Part shown: positions 53,244-61,274 of the stretch, in pieces
How positions within the stretch are numbered: the first letter of the stretch is position 1
Layout of the letters: each line of letters starts with the position of its first letter
Assembly: GCF_001704275.1 (NCBI RefSeq)
Contig: NZ_CP011533.1
Location: forward strand, 8,618,001-8,682,000
DNA from: Streptomyces noursei ATCC 11455
Lineage (GTDB): Bacteria > Actinomycetota > Actinomycetes > Streptomycetales > Streptomycetaceae
Reading direction: 5' to 3'
DNA: 64,000 bases
Notes under the pieces: model-generated
What the model was told of the DNA's origin: nothing
Seen by the model: the letters and a program-made list of their open reading frames with translations, nothing else
Database searches by the model: none
Position numbers and translations under genes: made by a program

Positions 53244-53315
53244 GTGAACAAGCTCGGGAGCAAGTCCGTGAGCAAGCCCGCGAACAGGCCCGCGATCAGG
53301 ACCGCGAACAAGCCG
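53244..53315. repeat. six degenerate 12-bp tandem repeats
   Basis: Units of 12 bp follow the consensus GCGAACAAGCCC (53244, 53256, 53268, 53280, 53292, 53304). In one frame that stays open to the DUF4157 gene they read as repeats of REQA; on the minus strand they read as GLFA-type hydrophobic repeats. No gene is called on them. Confidence 0.75.
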
Positions 53316-53430
53316 GCGACTGCGCTACCAGTCGCGGTACCGGAACGACACCCCGCACCGCCCGTGCTGCCCGATCGGGCAGCGATGCTGCCCCCGGTGC
53401 CTCTGCCTGTCGACGTCCACCATGCCGTAT

Positions 53431-53532
53431 CAAGGAAGCGAGCAAGCAAGCGAGCACGCAAGCACGCAAGCAGGAAGAACGAAGGAAGCGAGAAGGAAGC
53501 ACGAAGGAAGGAAGCAAGGAAGAGCGGACGGC
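53431..53532. repeat. 102-nt tract with no T on the plus strand
   Basis: From 53431 to 53532 the plus strand has only A, C and G, made of AAGC, GAAGGAAGC and GCACGCAAGC units. It lies 60 nt upstream of the DUF4157 gene. Such a strand-biased low-complexity stretch is rare in Streptomyces DNA. The whole 53077-53590 stretch shows no other feature apart from the 12-bp array. Confidence 0.85.
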
Positions 53533-53590
53533 TCAATCGAGGAAGAGGCGTCGGCTCACCCCGCACCCGTCCGAGCCTGGAAGGCCGCAC

Positions 53591-54451
53591 ATGCGCATCC
53601 ACCGCCCAGGTGACGCCCCGCGCCAGCAACGGCGAGCGCCGGCGTCTGGCACGGCACGGCCACGCGGGATGCCCGCCGCGCAGGTGTCCACGGGCCGGGG
53701 CGCTGCAGTCCCCGCCCTCTGCACTCCACGCGCGCTGATGGCCCTGCAGCGCACCGTGGGCAACCGTGCCGTGACCCGGATACTGAGCGACGCCGGGCGC
53801 CCGGCGGCCCCGCAGGTCCAACGCGCCGCCGCCTCCGCTGAGGAGGCCACCGCCGCCGTACAGCGCTCGGCCGTGGCGGAGGCGCTGCGCGGTCCGGGGC
53901 AGCCGCTGCCCCCGGCGCTGCGCAGCGAGATGGAGGACCGGCTCGGCGCGGACTTCGCGGACGTCCGGCTGCACACCGGCGCCGCCGCCCGCGCCTCCGC
54001 CGCCCAGGTGGGCGCCCGCGCCTACACCTCCGGCAAGAAGCTGCCGTTCCTGGTGGACAAGGGCCAGAAGGTCACGCACTACGTCGACACGACCCAGCTC
54101 CCCGCCGACCGCCCCAGGCTGACCGACTACACCGTGGTGCCGACGTACCAGGCCGGCTACCTGCCGCCGTACATCCACCGCAACCTCGCCCGGACGGACA
54201 GGACGATCGCGGACGCCAAGGCCGAGCTCGCCACCCTGCAGCAGCAGGTGCCGCAGGACCAGTCCGCGATCGACGACCTGACGGAGCGCATCGAGAACGA
54301 GGAGGAGGCGGTCGCCTGGCTGAAGAAGAACGGCCCGGACCTCTTCCCGACCGCGTTCACCTGCACGGCCGAGTACTGGCTCGCGTCGTACGACCCGAAG
54401 GCACCGTGGATCATCAGCCGTGAGAGCCAGGACCTCGGCGCCCAGGCGTGA
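53591..54451 (+). CDS. DUF4157-type protein (contractile-injection-linked toxin family)
   Basis: 286 residues. The N-terminus has ALMALQRTVGNRAVTRIL, the LQ-x-GN-x-A segment common in DUF4157 proteins, followed at about 115-150 by LRSEMEDRLGADFADVRLHT and QVGARAYTSGKK, the family core. The HExxH that usually follows is missing, and a different C-terminal part begins (KGQKVTHYVDTTQLP), ending with a helical region (IDDLTERIENEEEAVAWLKK). DUF4157 is found on cargo toxins of extracellular contractile injection systems. GGAAGG lies 6 nt before the ATG; the frame is open upstream to 53189. A TIR-like gene follows on the same strand. Confidence 0.72.
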   Translation: MRIHRPGDAPRQQRRAPASGTARPRGMPAAQVSTGRGAAVPALCTPRALMALQRTVGNRAVTRILSDAGRPAAPQVQRAAASAEEATAAVQRSAVAEALRGPGQPLPPALRSEMEDRLGADFADVRLHTGAAARASAAQVGARAYTSGKKLPFLVDKGQKVTHYVDTTQLPADRPRLTDYTVVPTYQAGYLPPYIHRNLARTDRTIADAKAELATLQQQVPQDQSAIDDLTERIENEEEAVAWLKKNGPDLFPTAFTCTAEYWLASYDPKAPWIISRESQDLGAQA

Positions 54452-54617
54452 CGCACCGACAGAAGCCCTACGGAGCAGTGCCGTGGTGGGCGTCGCGGGG
54501 ATACTCCCTCACAGGGGCAGGACAGCACGGCCCGTCACGGCAAGCCCCAGCACGGCAAGCTCCGGGGCGGCTCCAAGGGGAGCGCCCGGGGAGAGCAGCG
54601 AAAGCACGAGGAGTGAC

Positions 54618-55361
54618 GTGCAGGACATGACACACAGGAGCGGGGAATCCGGGTCCGCCGCACCGGCCGTCTTCCTCACCGCCGCCGAAGGGGACCTCAC
54701 CACGCTGACGGTGCTCGACTCCAGGCTGCGCCGGCGCGGGGTGCGCATCGGTGTGGATGCCGAGCGTGTACTGACCGACGGCATCCTGCAGGAGCCGGTG
54801 CTGCAGGACCTCGGTGCGTGCGACGCGGTCGTCGCGGTGTGGAGCTGGGCCGCGGCCGGGGACCCGCTGGTGGTGGCCCACCTGGAGACCGCCGCGTCCT
54901 TCGGCAAACGCACCATCCAGTACGCGCCGCACGACGAGGCACAGTTCGAGGACCTGCTCCGCGCGGTCTACGGGACGGCCCCCGTGCCCGCTCCCCGGAC
55001 GCCCGCCGGGATCGTGATCACGCCCGGACGGTGGCGGATCACCGACGGTGACACATCGTTCGAACTCGACCTCGTGCTCGCCCCCGACGGGCGCACGACC
55101 GGCCTCGGCACCGCCCGGGACCACACCGGACGCATCACCGGCAGCTGGCGATACGACAGAACGGACGAAGAGCTCGCCCTCGACCTGCGGATCACCGTCG
55201 GGCTGCGGCCGGCGCCCCTGCAACTGCTGCTCCACCCGACCCGCCGCGACGGCGACCGCATCCACGCCGCCGACGCGCACGGCCTGGCCGCACCCCACAC
55301 GTACACCCTCGAACCTGGCGACGAGGAACCAGCCGACGAGGGCGCAGCAGGCTCGCTGTGA
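54618..55361 (+). CDS. TIR-like domain protein with C-terminal beta domain
   Basis: 247 residues from GTG with GAGGAG 4 nt upstream; an ATG at 54627 is also possible. Residues about 15-115 read like a divergent TIR/TIR-2 domain: AVFLTAAEGDLTTLTVLDSR, LTDGILQEPVLQDLGACDAV and the helix LVVAHLETAASFGKRTI, where the Glu could be the NADase residue. The second half (VITPGRWRITDGDTSFELDL and YDRTDEELALDLRITVGLR) is an all-beta domain that I cannot name. It follows the DUF4157 gene by 166 nt. A TIR effector or immunity role is inference. Confidence 0.55.
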   Translation: MQDMTHRSGESGSAAPAVFLTAAEGDLTTLTVLDSRLRRRGVRIGVDAERVLTDGILQEPVLQDLGACDAVVAVWSWAAAGDPLVVAHLETAASFGKRTIQYAPHDEAQFEDLLRAVYGTAPVPAPRTPAGIVITPGRWRITDGDTSFELDLVLAPDGRTTGLGTARDHTGRITGSWRYDRTDEELALDLRITVGLRPAPLQLLLHPTRRDGDRIHAADAHGLAAPHTYTLEPGDEEPADEGAAGSL

Positions 55362-55390
55362 GGCTCTTGCTGCGACGCGCCGCCGTCCGC

Positions 55391-55440
55391 TGCCATGCCA
55401 TGCCATGCCATGCCGTGCTGTGCCGTGCTGTGCCGTGCAG
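55391..55440. repeat. ten 5-bp tandem repeats (TGCCA/TGCCG)
   Basis: TGCCA is repeated four times, then TGCCG/TGCTG alternate and the last unit is TGCAG. The array ends 12 nt from the stop of the GNAT gene. A related array lies on the other side of that gene at 56178. Confidence 0.9.
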
Positions 55441-55452
55441 TGGGGAACCGGC

Positions 55453-56019
55453 CTAGGCCGGCGGCTGGGGCAAGTTGAGAACCATGACGTCATGGAGATC
55501 GGCACCGGTCCACGGGTGAGCCTCACCGACCTTGCGGTAGCCCCACGATCGGTAGGCCGCCTGTGCCGCCTCGCTCGCCGGATGGACGTGGAGCCGCACG
55601 CGCCCGGCCTCGACCCCGTCAAGGAGCGTTTCGTGCAGGCGGCATGCGAGGCCGAGCCCGCGCCACGGCAGGCGCACGGCCAGCTCCATCAGCCCGAAGG
55701 TGCGATGGCCGGCCTCGCGGCGGATGTCGTCCGACGCGAGTGGGTCGGGCGAGTCCCACCAGCCGGTCTGCGCTCCCAGGAGGGAGCCGTACGCCATGCC
55801 GATGGGCGTGCCGTCCGGCGTGCGGGCAAGGGCGGCCCGGAAGGTGCGTTTCCTTGTGTGGGAGCGGAAGCGCTGGAAGGTGGCTGCGACGTCGTGTTCG
55901 GTCTCGCGATAGGGCGGTTCGGCGAACGCGTCGGCGTACACGAGGGTGAAGTCGGCCTCGGCCCGCTCGGCGGCCGGGCCGTCCAGGCGTGTGACGGTGA
56001 GGGCTTCGGTGTGGCGCAT
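55453..56019 (-). CDS. GNAT-family N-acetyltransferase
   Basis: 188 residues. The core is FGLMELAVRLPWRGLGLACR (acetyl-CoA motif A, with RGLGLA) and VHPASEAAQAAYRSWGYRKV, the C-terminal GNAT helix. TLVYADAFAEPPYRE-type sequence near the N-terminus fits the branch of Streptomyces 'GNAT family' proteins without a known substrate. AGGAG lies 6 nt before the ATG. Both sides are flanked by TGCCA arrays. Confidence 0.88.
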   Translation of the reverse strand: MRHTEALTVTRLDGPAAERAEADFTLVYADAFAEPPYRETEHDVAATFQRFRSHTRKRTFRAALARTPDGTPIGMAYGSLLGAQTGWWDSPDPLASDDIRREAGHRTFGLMELAVRLPWRGLGLACRLHETLLDGVEAGRVRLHVHPASEAAQAAYRSWGYRKVGEAHPWTGADLHDVMVLNLPQPPA

Positions 56020-56177
56020 GTGGTGCTCCTCGGGCGGTCTCGCGGTGGCGGTCGCCACATTCGCGGGCGACCGCCGTGCCGGTTCCGGCGACGGCGCACC
56101 GGAACTTCCGGATGCTGCCCAGCAATCGCGGCGATGAGATGCCTCCGTTCGCCTGAACTACGGCCGCCATCTCGGCA

Positions 56178-56219
56178 CATGCCATGCCATGCGTGTCATG
56201 CCATGCGTGTCATGCCATG
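56178..56219. repeat. CATGC-rich tandem array upstream of the GNAT gene
   Basis: TGCCA units and a 15-bp unit GTGTCATGCCATGCG are repeated. The array has the same pentamer as 55391-55440, so the two may share an origin. Confidence 0.8.
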
Positions 56220-56245
56220 TGGTGTTGACGCGAAGCCGCCCGGTG

Positions 56246-56488
56246 TCCTTGAGCACCGCGGGTCGGGGTCTGGCCACCTCGGCCGTGCGGGAGGTGTGCG
56301 GCCTTGCCGTCAACGGATACGGGTTGACCACCCTGCGAGCCGCCACCACCGTCGACAACGCGGCGTCCCGGGCCGTACTGTCCCGCGCGGGGTTCACCCT
56401 CACCGGCACGACGCGGCTCTCCGGCCGCCCGGGCCTGACGTTCCTTCGGAACCTTGCGGACTTCTCCGCTGCCCGCGTCAGACAGTGA
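56246..56488 (+). pseudogene. C-terminal fragment of a second GNAT acetyltransferase
   Basis: The frame reads GRGLATSAVREVCGLAVNGY, then RAATTVDNAASRAVLSRAGF, the typical second half of a RimJ-type GNAT protein (GxGLATxAV and NxASRxVxxRAGF). The N-terminal half and a start are missing; the upstream sequence is the TGCCA array. It is a remnant and overlaps the end of the XRE pseudogene on the other strand. Confidence 0.75.
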
Positions 56489-56908
56489 CGGCCGAGCTCG
56501 TCTGCTTCGTGGCGTCGGCCTCCGGTGTGGGAATCGTCGGCACTTTCGTGTCGACGAAGATGACCTCGGTGTCGATGCGGTCGCCAGGCTTGAGGTTCTT
56601 GGTCACCTGCTCCTGGAACTCGGCCGGCAGGCCGTGGTGGCCAGCAGCGCGAGGTGCTGCTTCTCGTCACGGGACAGGCGCAGCGCGTCGGCGAGCGCGG
56701 TGAGCACGGCGCCGGAAGGGTTGGTGTCCCGGCCCTGCTCAAGGCGTTCCAGATACTCGACGCTCAACCCGGCGAGCGTGGCGAGTTCCGCGCGGCGCAG
56801 CCCCGGAGTGCGCCGTCGGCCATGGGAGGCCAGGCCCACCTGCTCGGGCTTGAGCCGCTCCCGGCGTGAACGCAGGAACGCGGCCAAGCTGCTCGGGTGT
56901 GTCGTCAT
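56478..56908 (-). pseudogene. XRE-family regulator (MmyB-like) fused to a foreign tail and frameshifted
   Basis: The N-terminal 85 residues are a good HTH: FLRSRRERLKPEQVGLASHG, then PGLRRAELATLAGLSVEYLE and LEQGRDTNPSGAVLTALADA. The ligand-binding half of MmyB-type regulators (about 280 residues in total) is gone. After LALLATTA the frame stops at 56603; in the next frame the strand reads GLPAEFQEQVTKNLKPGDRI up to a TGA at 56478, apparently the end of another protein. The HTH part may still be expressed. Confidence 0.7.
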
Positions 56909-57681
56909 ACGAGGGTGACCCCCTGATTCCGGCCGTGTGCCGCCGATGGCTGCGGAGCCCGGAGGCGGCGGACTGCCGCAGGGTGAAGGAGCGCCGGGCC
57001 CCTTGCGGAGGAGCCCGTGTGCTGCCCGCATTCTTCGCCAGGGTGTCTTCCCATTCGTCGGCGCTGATCAGCGCCGCGGCCGGTCTGGCGCTCTCCTCAT
57101 CCGGCGAGGCGAGGTCGGACGAGAGAACGGATGAGAAAACGGATGAGATCTCGGACGAGGCGAGCAGGGACGCGAAGAGGCGAAGGCGAGACGAGGCGGG
57201 ACGCGAGACGCGTTTGCCGATGAGCGGCTGCCTGTTTCGAGGACCGGTGTTCTGGTCGGCGTTCGGTGGCGGCCGGCACTGACTGATTGCCCGTCAAGCG
57301 ACCTACCAAATTTGCTAGTTACTCCGGACCGAAGCCTGCGTCACCTTCGGTAATATGTGCGGTATTCGCACCGTCTGAGGCCCCTCGATCCCGCTGTTCT
57401 GCCAGTGATGTCCATCTCACATTCTGGGACGAACTCTTGAAGCACCTCCTGTGGGCTGCCTTAATACCCGTAATGATCTTGCCGTTCACGAGTCGGGGGC
57501 GTCTGCCGGCGCATGACGTCCTGCGTCACGGCTCACTTCGCTGCCATGACACCCGTGCCTGACGTCACTGCCGCCAAGGGAGGGTCGGGTTCCCCTGCTC
57601 CGGGTGCGGTGGACGCCAGTTCGGCAGGTGTGTGGGACGTGGGACCGCGCGGGTAAGAAGTGCTCATAAGGGGGAATTGCC
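56909..57681. other. 773-nt region with repeats and the AT-rich motif
   Basis: It holds four 12-bp tandem units (CGGACGAGAGAA type) at 57116-57163, purine-rich flanks to about 57210, and the 12-mer AATTTGCTAGTT at 57309-57320, also found at 1932. The GC content falls from 57300 to 57500. I see no gene; the 12-mer could be the operator of the XRE gene. Confidence 0.45.
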
Positions 57682-57834
57682 GTGGCCGCGTCGACGACCA
57701 GCCTTCTGGAGTGCCGGTTACTGGGTCCGCTGGACATCGAAGTGGGCGGCCGACGGCTTCAGATGACGGCGCCTCGACTGCAGTCCGTATTGGGCACGCT
57801 GCTCCCCGGCCGCCCCGCGCATCGCGACTGGTGA
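57682..57834 (+). pseudogene. N-terminal stub of a SARP (AfsR/BTAD) regulator
   Basis: GTG with GGGGGAA upstream opens a 50-codon frame reading LECRLLGPLDIEVGGRRLQM, then TAPRLQSVLGTLL, the start of the OmpR-type DNA-binding domain of SARP activators. The frame then ends (RPAHRDW, stop at 57832-57834) long before the family's 250 or more residues. SARPs usually control antibiotic clusters, so this stub hints at a cluster once present here. Confidence 0.7.
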
Positions 57835-57912
57835 CGACCTCGGCGACGATCGGGGCGTGCCCGATGCGCGGACCGGGCGGGCGGGACCGCAACCAGGGCG
57901 GGGCCGAGCAGG

Positions 57913-58434
57913 TCAGCCCCCGACCGGGGCGAGGTCGGCGGCGCCGAAGGAGACGGAGAACCGCTCGCACCAGATCACCGCGCTGCGGAACTTCGACAGG
58001 TCCGTCCCGGCGGGGACGGCGTAGTTCTGGTTTCCCAAGTTGCCTTTGAGCTTGCCGAGTCGGACCGCGCCGTCCCCGAGCCCGGCCTTCACCGCGCCGG
58101 CGTCCTCGCGGGAGAGGTAGACCCGTACATCCGGTCCTTCGCTCGTCATGAGGTCCTCCAACCGCAACACCTGCCCACCGCCCGCGAGCCGGACGGTGCG
58201 GGCCGTGCCGCTGGTGCGGTGCTCATGGCTGACGAAGCCGCCCTGTGCGAGGTCCCGGGGCCCCGCGTCCTTCATCGCCGGTCCGGCCGCGGGCTGGGAA
58301 GCGGTCGGCAGGGCCTCGTTCACGCTGGTGTCGGTGAACGCCTTCCAGGGTTGGAAGAGATACAGCCCGATGCCGGCGGCGACCACCAGCACCAGAAGAA
58401 CGGGCACGACAGCACGGCGGGACACACCAGACAT
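57913..58434 (-). CDS. membrane-anchored DM13-domain protein
   Basis: 173 residues. An uncleaved anchor (AVVPVLLVLVVAAGIGLYLF) is followed by an outer domain with GTARTVRLAGGGQVLRLEDL, GPDVRVYLS, then FRSAVIWCERFSVSFGAADL, the DM13 end with the conserved Cys. DM13 domains are thought to take part in extracellular redox chemistry. The ATG at 58434 is chosen because AGGAGG lies 6 nt upstream; an upstream TTG is also in frame. Confidence 0.85.
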   Translation of the reverse strand: MSGVSRRAVVPVLLVLVVAAGIGLYLFQPWKAFTDTSVNEALPTASQPAAGPAMKDAGPRDLAQGGFVSHEHRTSGTARTVRLAGGGQVLRLEDLMTSEGPDVRVYLSREDAGAVKAGLGDGAVRLGKLKGNLGNQNYAVPAGTDLSKFRSAVIWCERFSVSFGAADLAPVGG

Positions 58435-58842
58435 CAAGACCTCCTGAAGGGAACGGACGAGTGGCTGCGATCGGCCAACCCGTCATCCCCCAGCAAACAC
58501 GCCCCCGCCCTGCCGGGGATACCGGTACAGACCCCCTGTAAGACACCGGTAACCAGTCCGACGACGGGCCCGACCCGTCGGACGATCAGAACCAGGCGGA
58601 CGAGCAGTACAACTCACGGGTGGGGAGGCGGGGAGGTGCGGTGGTGCGGCTCGCGGGCCGCCGAGCGGAGCGGCCAGGTAGCGACGTGCGGTGGTGATCC
58701 GGTCGGCGGACGTCCCGCCATGGACGTCCGCGGCATGAGTGATGCCGCACGTGGGCGGGACGAGGTGGATGGCGGCGGCCTCCCTGCAGACAGCCCTGCG
58801 CCTTCCGGACATCCGATGAGCGATGCGTCCGGAACAAGCGGC
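58435..58842. other. intergenic region with one inverted repeat
   Basis: About 400 nt upstream of the DM13 gene. GCGGACGTC (58706-58714) pairs with GACGTCCGC (58723-58731), an 8-nt spacer apart, a possible regulator site. No gene is seen; the DM13 promoter should lie near 58440-58520. Confidence 0.4.
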
Positions 58843-58883
58843 CTCGGCGGCCCGGGACCGGTGTGCGGTCCCGGGCCGCCGAG
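58843..58883. terminator. 18-bp perfect hairpin after acyl-CoA dehydrogenase gene
   Basis: CTCGGCGGCCCGGGACCG (58843-58860), loop GTGTG, then its perfect complement (58866-58883). It lies 15 nt past the stop of the minus-strand gene and is one of the strongest stems in the window. Confidence 0.88.
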
Positions 58884-58898
58884 CAGCTCGCAAGGACG

Positions 58899-60620
58899 TT
58901 ACGGCGCCATCTCGTAGGCCCCGGCCAGTGCCTCGACGCGCTGCCAGACACGGGCGGAGCGGGCCTCGTCGGTGACCGGGCGGCGGACCGCGCCCAGTGC
59001 CCAGTGCTGCTGGGCCTCGGTGGCGGAGTCCTTGCCGTGCAGTTCGACGGCGTGCGCGGAGAAGTCGCGGACGAGGACGGCGAACAGTTCGTCCAGGACG
59101 TCGGCTTCCAGGCCGGTCAGGTGCGCCTGCTCCAGGATCAGCTGGCCGTGCACGACCAGCGCGAAGAGCTGGCCGACGGCGAGGAGGAGGTCGAGGTCGC
59201 GGCTCTGCTCCTCGTCGGGCGCGGCGGTGGTGACGAACTCGCAGAGCGCGTCGGCCTGTTCACGGAAGCGGGCGACGTTGGGCAGCTCGGCGTAGCGGTC
59301 GTAGGCGGTCCGCCAGTCGTGGAAGCGGATGGCGCCCAGGCCGCGGGCGGGGCCCTGCCGGAAGAGGAAGTCGTCGTCGGCCGCGTCGAGGCGAGTCGGC
59401 ACCGGCTCGTACTCGGCGGGGTTCAGCAGATGGTTGCCCATGAACTTCAGGATCAGGGCGAGGTTGACGTGGACCGTGCCCTCCAGCTTCGGCAGGCCCC
59501 GGATCTCGGTCGCTGCCTGGGCGAAGTAGGTGTCCTTCTCGAAGCCCTTGGCGGCGATCACGTCCCACATCAGGTCGATGACCTTCTCGCCCTCGGTGGT
59601 CACCTTCATCTTCGTCATGGGGTTGAAGAGCAGGTAGCGGCGGTCCTCGGGCCCGGCGGACCGGAAGTAGTCGACCGCGCGGTCGCTGAACAGCTTCATG
59701 CCGACGAGGCGGACGTAGGCGTCGGTCAGCTCGCGGCGCACGTGCGGGAAGGCGGTGACCGGGCGGCCGTAGAGTATGCGGTTCTGCGCGTGGGTGACCG
59801 CCTCGTACATGGCGTGTTCGCAGATGCCGATGGCGCCGGTGCAGAGGTTGAACTTGCCGACGTTGACGGTGTTGAGGGCGGCGTCGAAGGCGGCGCGGCC
59901 GGTGTGCAGGACGTCATCCGGGCCGACCGGGTAGTTGTCGAGTCGGAACTCGCTGACGTACTTCGAGGAGTCGACGACGTTCTTCACGAGGTGGTACGCC
60001 GGGTGGCGGCTGTCGGCGGCGAAGAAGACGTACCCGTCCGGGCCCTCGACGTCGGTGCGGCGGCCGAAGACGGACACGAGCCCGGCCGCGTTGCCGTTGC
60101 CGATGTAGTACTTGGAGCCGCTGGCCCGGAAGCCGCCGTCGCCGTCGGGCTCCAGCAGCATGTCGGTGGAGTAGATGTCGGCGCCGTGGGCCTTCTCGGA
60201 GAGGCCGAAGGCGAACACCTCGCCCTGGTCGAGGAGTCCGGCGGCGCGGGCGCGGGCGGTGGCGTTGTCGCTCTGCCAGACCGGGCCCAGTCCGAGGATG
60301 GTGACCTGCCAGGCGTACCAGTAGTCGAGCCCGTAGAAGCCGAAGATCTCGTTGAGGGCGGCGATCCGGGCGGTGTCCCAGCGCTTGTCCGGCTGCCCGT
60401 CGGCGGCGGAGGCGGGGGTGAGGAAGGTCGCGAAGAGCCCTTCCTTCGCGGCGAACGCGAGGAACTCCGCCAGCCAGGCACGGGAGCGGTAGTCCTCGAT
60501 GAGCTTGCGCTTGCCGCGCTCCTCGAACCAGTCGACGGTGGCGCGCAGCAGCCGGCGGGTCTCGGCGTCGAAGTGCGCGGGGTCGTAGGTGCGGGGGTTG
60601 AACAGCAGGGAATCGGCCAT
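58899..60620 (-). CDS. acyl-CoA dehydrogenase (large form)
   Basis: 573 residues. EVFAFGLSEKAHGADIYSTD and SKYYIGNGNAAGLVSVFGRR form the flavin/substrate region, VGKFNLCTGAIGICEHAMYE and NRILYGRPVTAFPHVRRELT follow, and a long C-terminal helical region extends beyond the usual 390 residues. The PadR gene lies 64 nt upstream on the same strand, forming an operon. The preferred acyl-CoA cannot be told. It starts at ATG 60620 before the helix LFNPRTYDPAHFDAETRRLL. Confidence 0.92.
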   Translation of the reverse strand: MADSLLFNPRTYDPAHFDAETRRLLRATVDWFEERGKRKLIEDYRSRAWLAEFLAFAAKEGLFATFLTPASAADGQPDKRWDTARIAALNEIFGFYGLDYWYAWQVTILGLGPVWQSDNATARARAAGLLDQGEVFAFGLSEKAHGADIYSTDMLLEPDGDGGFRASGSKYYIGNGNAAGLVSVFGRRTDVEGPDGYVFFAADSRHPAYHLVKNVVDSSKYVSEFRLDNYPVGPDDVLHTGRAAFDAALNTVNVGKFNLCTGAIGICEHAMYEAVTHAQNRILYGRPVTAFPHVRRELTDAYVRLVGMKLFSDRAVDYFRSAGPEDRRYLLFNPMTKMKVTTEGEKVIDLMWDVIAAKGFEKDTYFAQAATEIRGLPKLEGTVHVNLALILKFMGNHLLNPAEYEPVPTRLDAADDDFLFRQGPARGLGAIRFHDWRTAYDRYAELPNVARFREQADALCEFVTTAAPDEEQSRDLDLLLAVGQLFALVVHGQLILEQAHLTGLEADVLDELFAVLVRDFSAHAVELHGKDSATEAQQHWALGAVRRPVTDEARSARVWQRVEALAGAYEMAP

Positions 60621-60684
60621 GAGGGTCGCCTTTCCGGGCTCGGTGGTTTCGGGAGAGGTGCGGGGCCGTGGCTCCGCGCGCTGG

Positions 60685-61242
60685 TCAGGGCGCGGGGTGG
60701 AGCCGGCGCAGGGTGGCGAGGACGTCATCGAGCCAGGCGATCGTCATCCGCTCGTAGGCGATGCCGCCGCGCAGCACGACGTGCTGGAGCTCCTGCCCGG
60801 CGTCGAGCGGGGCGTCGGCCCCGGGGTCGGTGAAGTCGCGCTGTTCCCCCGCGAGGTAGTGGGCGAGCCGGTCGGCGTGTGCCTGGCGGTGCCGCTCCAC
60901 CTCGCGGATCAGGGCGGTCGGGTCGTCGAAGGCCGCGCCGCGGATCTTGACGGCGAGGTCGTGCCGGACGCTCTCGGGTTCCACCGGTTCGTGGAGCCAC
61001 TCGGAGAGGGCGGCGCGGCCCGGTGCGGCGACGGAGTACTCCTTCTTGTCCGGCCGGCCCTGCTGCGGCACGTCGCGGACGTCGATCCAGCCGTCGTGTT
61101 CCATCCGCTTGAGCACGCGGTAGATCTGCTGGTGGGTGGCGGTCCAGAAGTAGCCGATGGACCGCTCGAAGCGCCGGGACAGCTCATAGCCGGAGCCCGG
61201 CTTCTCCAGCAGGGAGACAAGGATCGCGTGTTCGAGCGCCAT
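60685..61242 (-). CDS. PadR-family transcriptional regulator
   Basis: 185 residues. The winged helix is EHAILVSLLEKPGSGYELSR and FWTATHQQIYRVLKRMEHDG with the wing QQGRPDKKEYSV. The C-terminal helical domain (SEWLHEPVEPE and REVERHRQAHADRLAHYLAG) is the Vir_act_alpha_C type of PadR subfamily 2. It is the first gene of an operon with the acyl-CoA dehydrogenase, and a perfect palindrome lies 13 nt upstream, so it should repress its own operon. Confidence 0.93.
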   Translation of the reverse strand: MALEHAILVSLLEKPGSGYELSRRFERSIGYFWTATHQQIYRVLKRMEHDGWIDVRDVPQQGRPDKKEYSVAAPGRAALSEWLHEPVEPESVRHDLAVKIRGAAFDDPTALIREVERHRQAHADRLAHYLAGEQRDFTDPGADAPLDAGQELQHVVLRGGIAYERMTIAWLDDVLATLRRLHPAP

Positions 61243-61254
61243 GCCCCGATCTTG

Positions 61255-61274
61255 CTATGCAACTCGTTGCATAG
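61255..61274. promoter_or_regulatory. PadR operator
   Basis: CTATGCAA-CTCG-TTGCATAG is a perfect 8-4-8 palindrome 13 nt upstream of the padR ATG, and the flanks (CTTGC and GGCAAG) pair again with one offset. PadR-family proteins bind ATGCAA/TTGCAT-like sites, so this is a confident operator. Confidence 0.88.
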
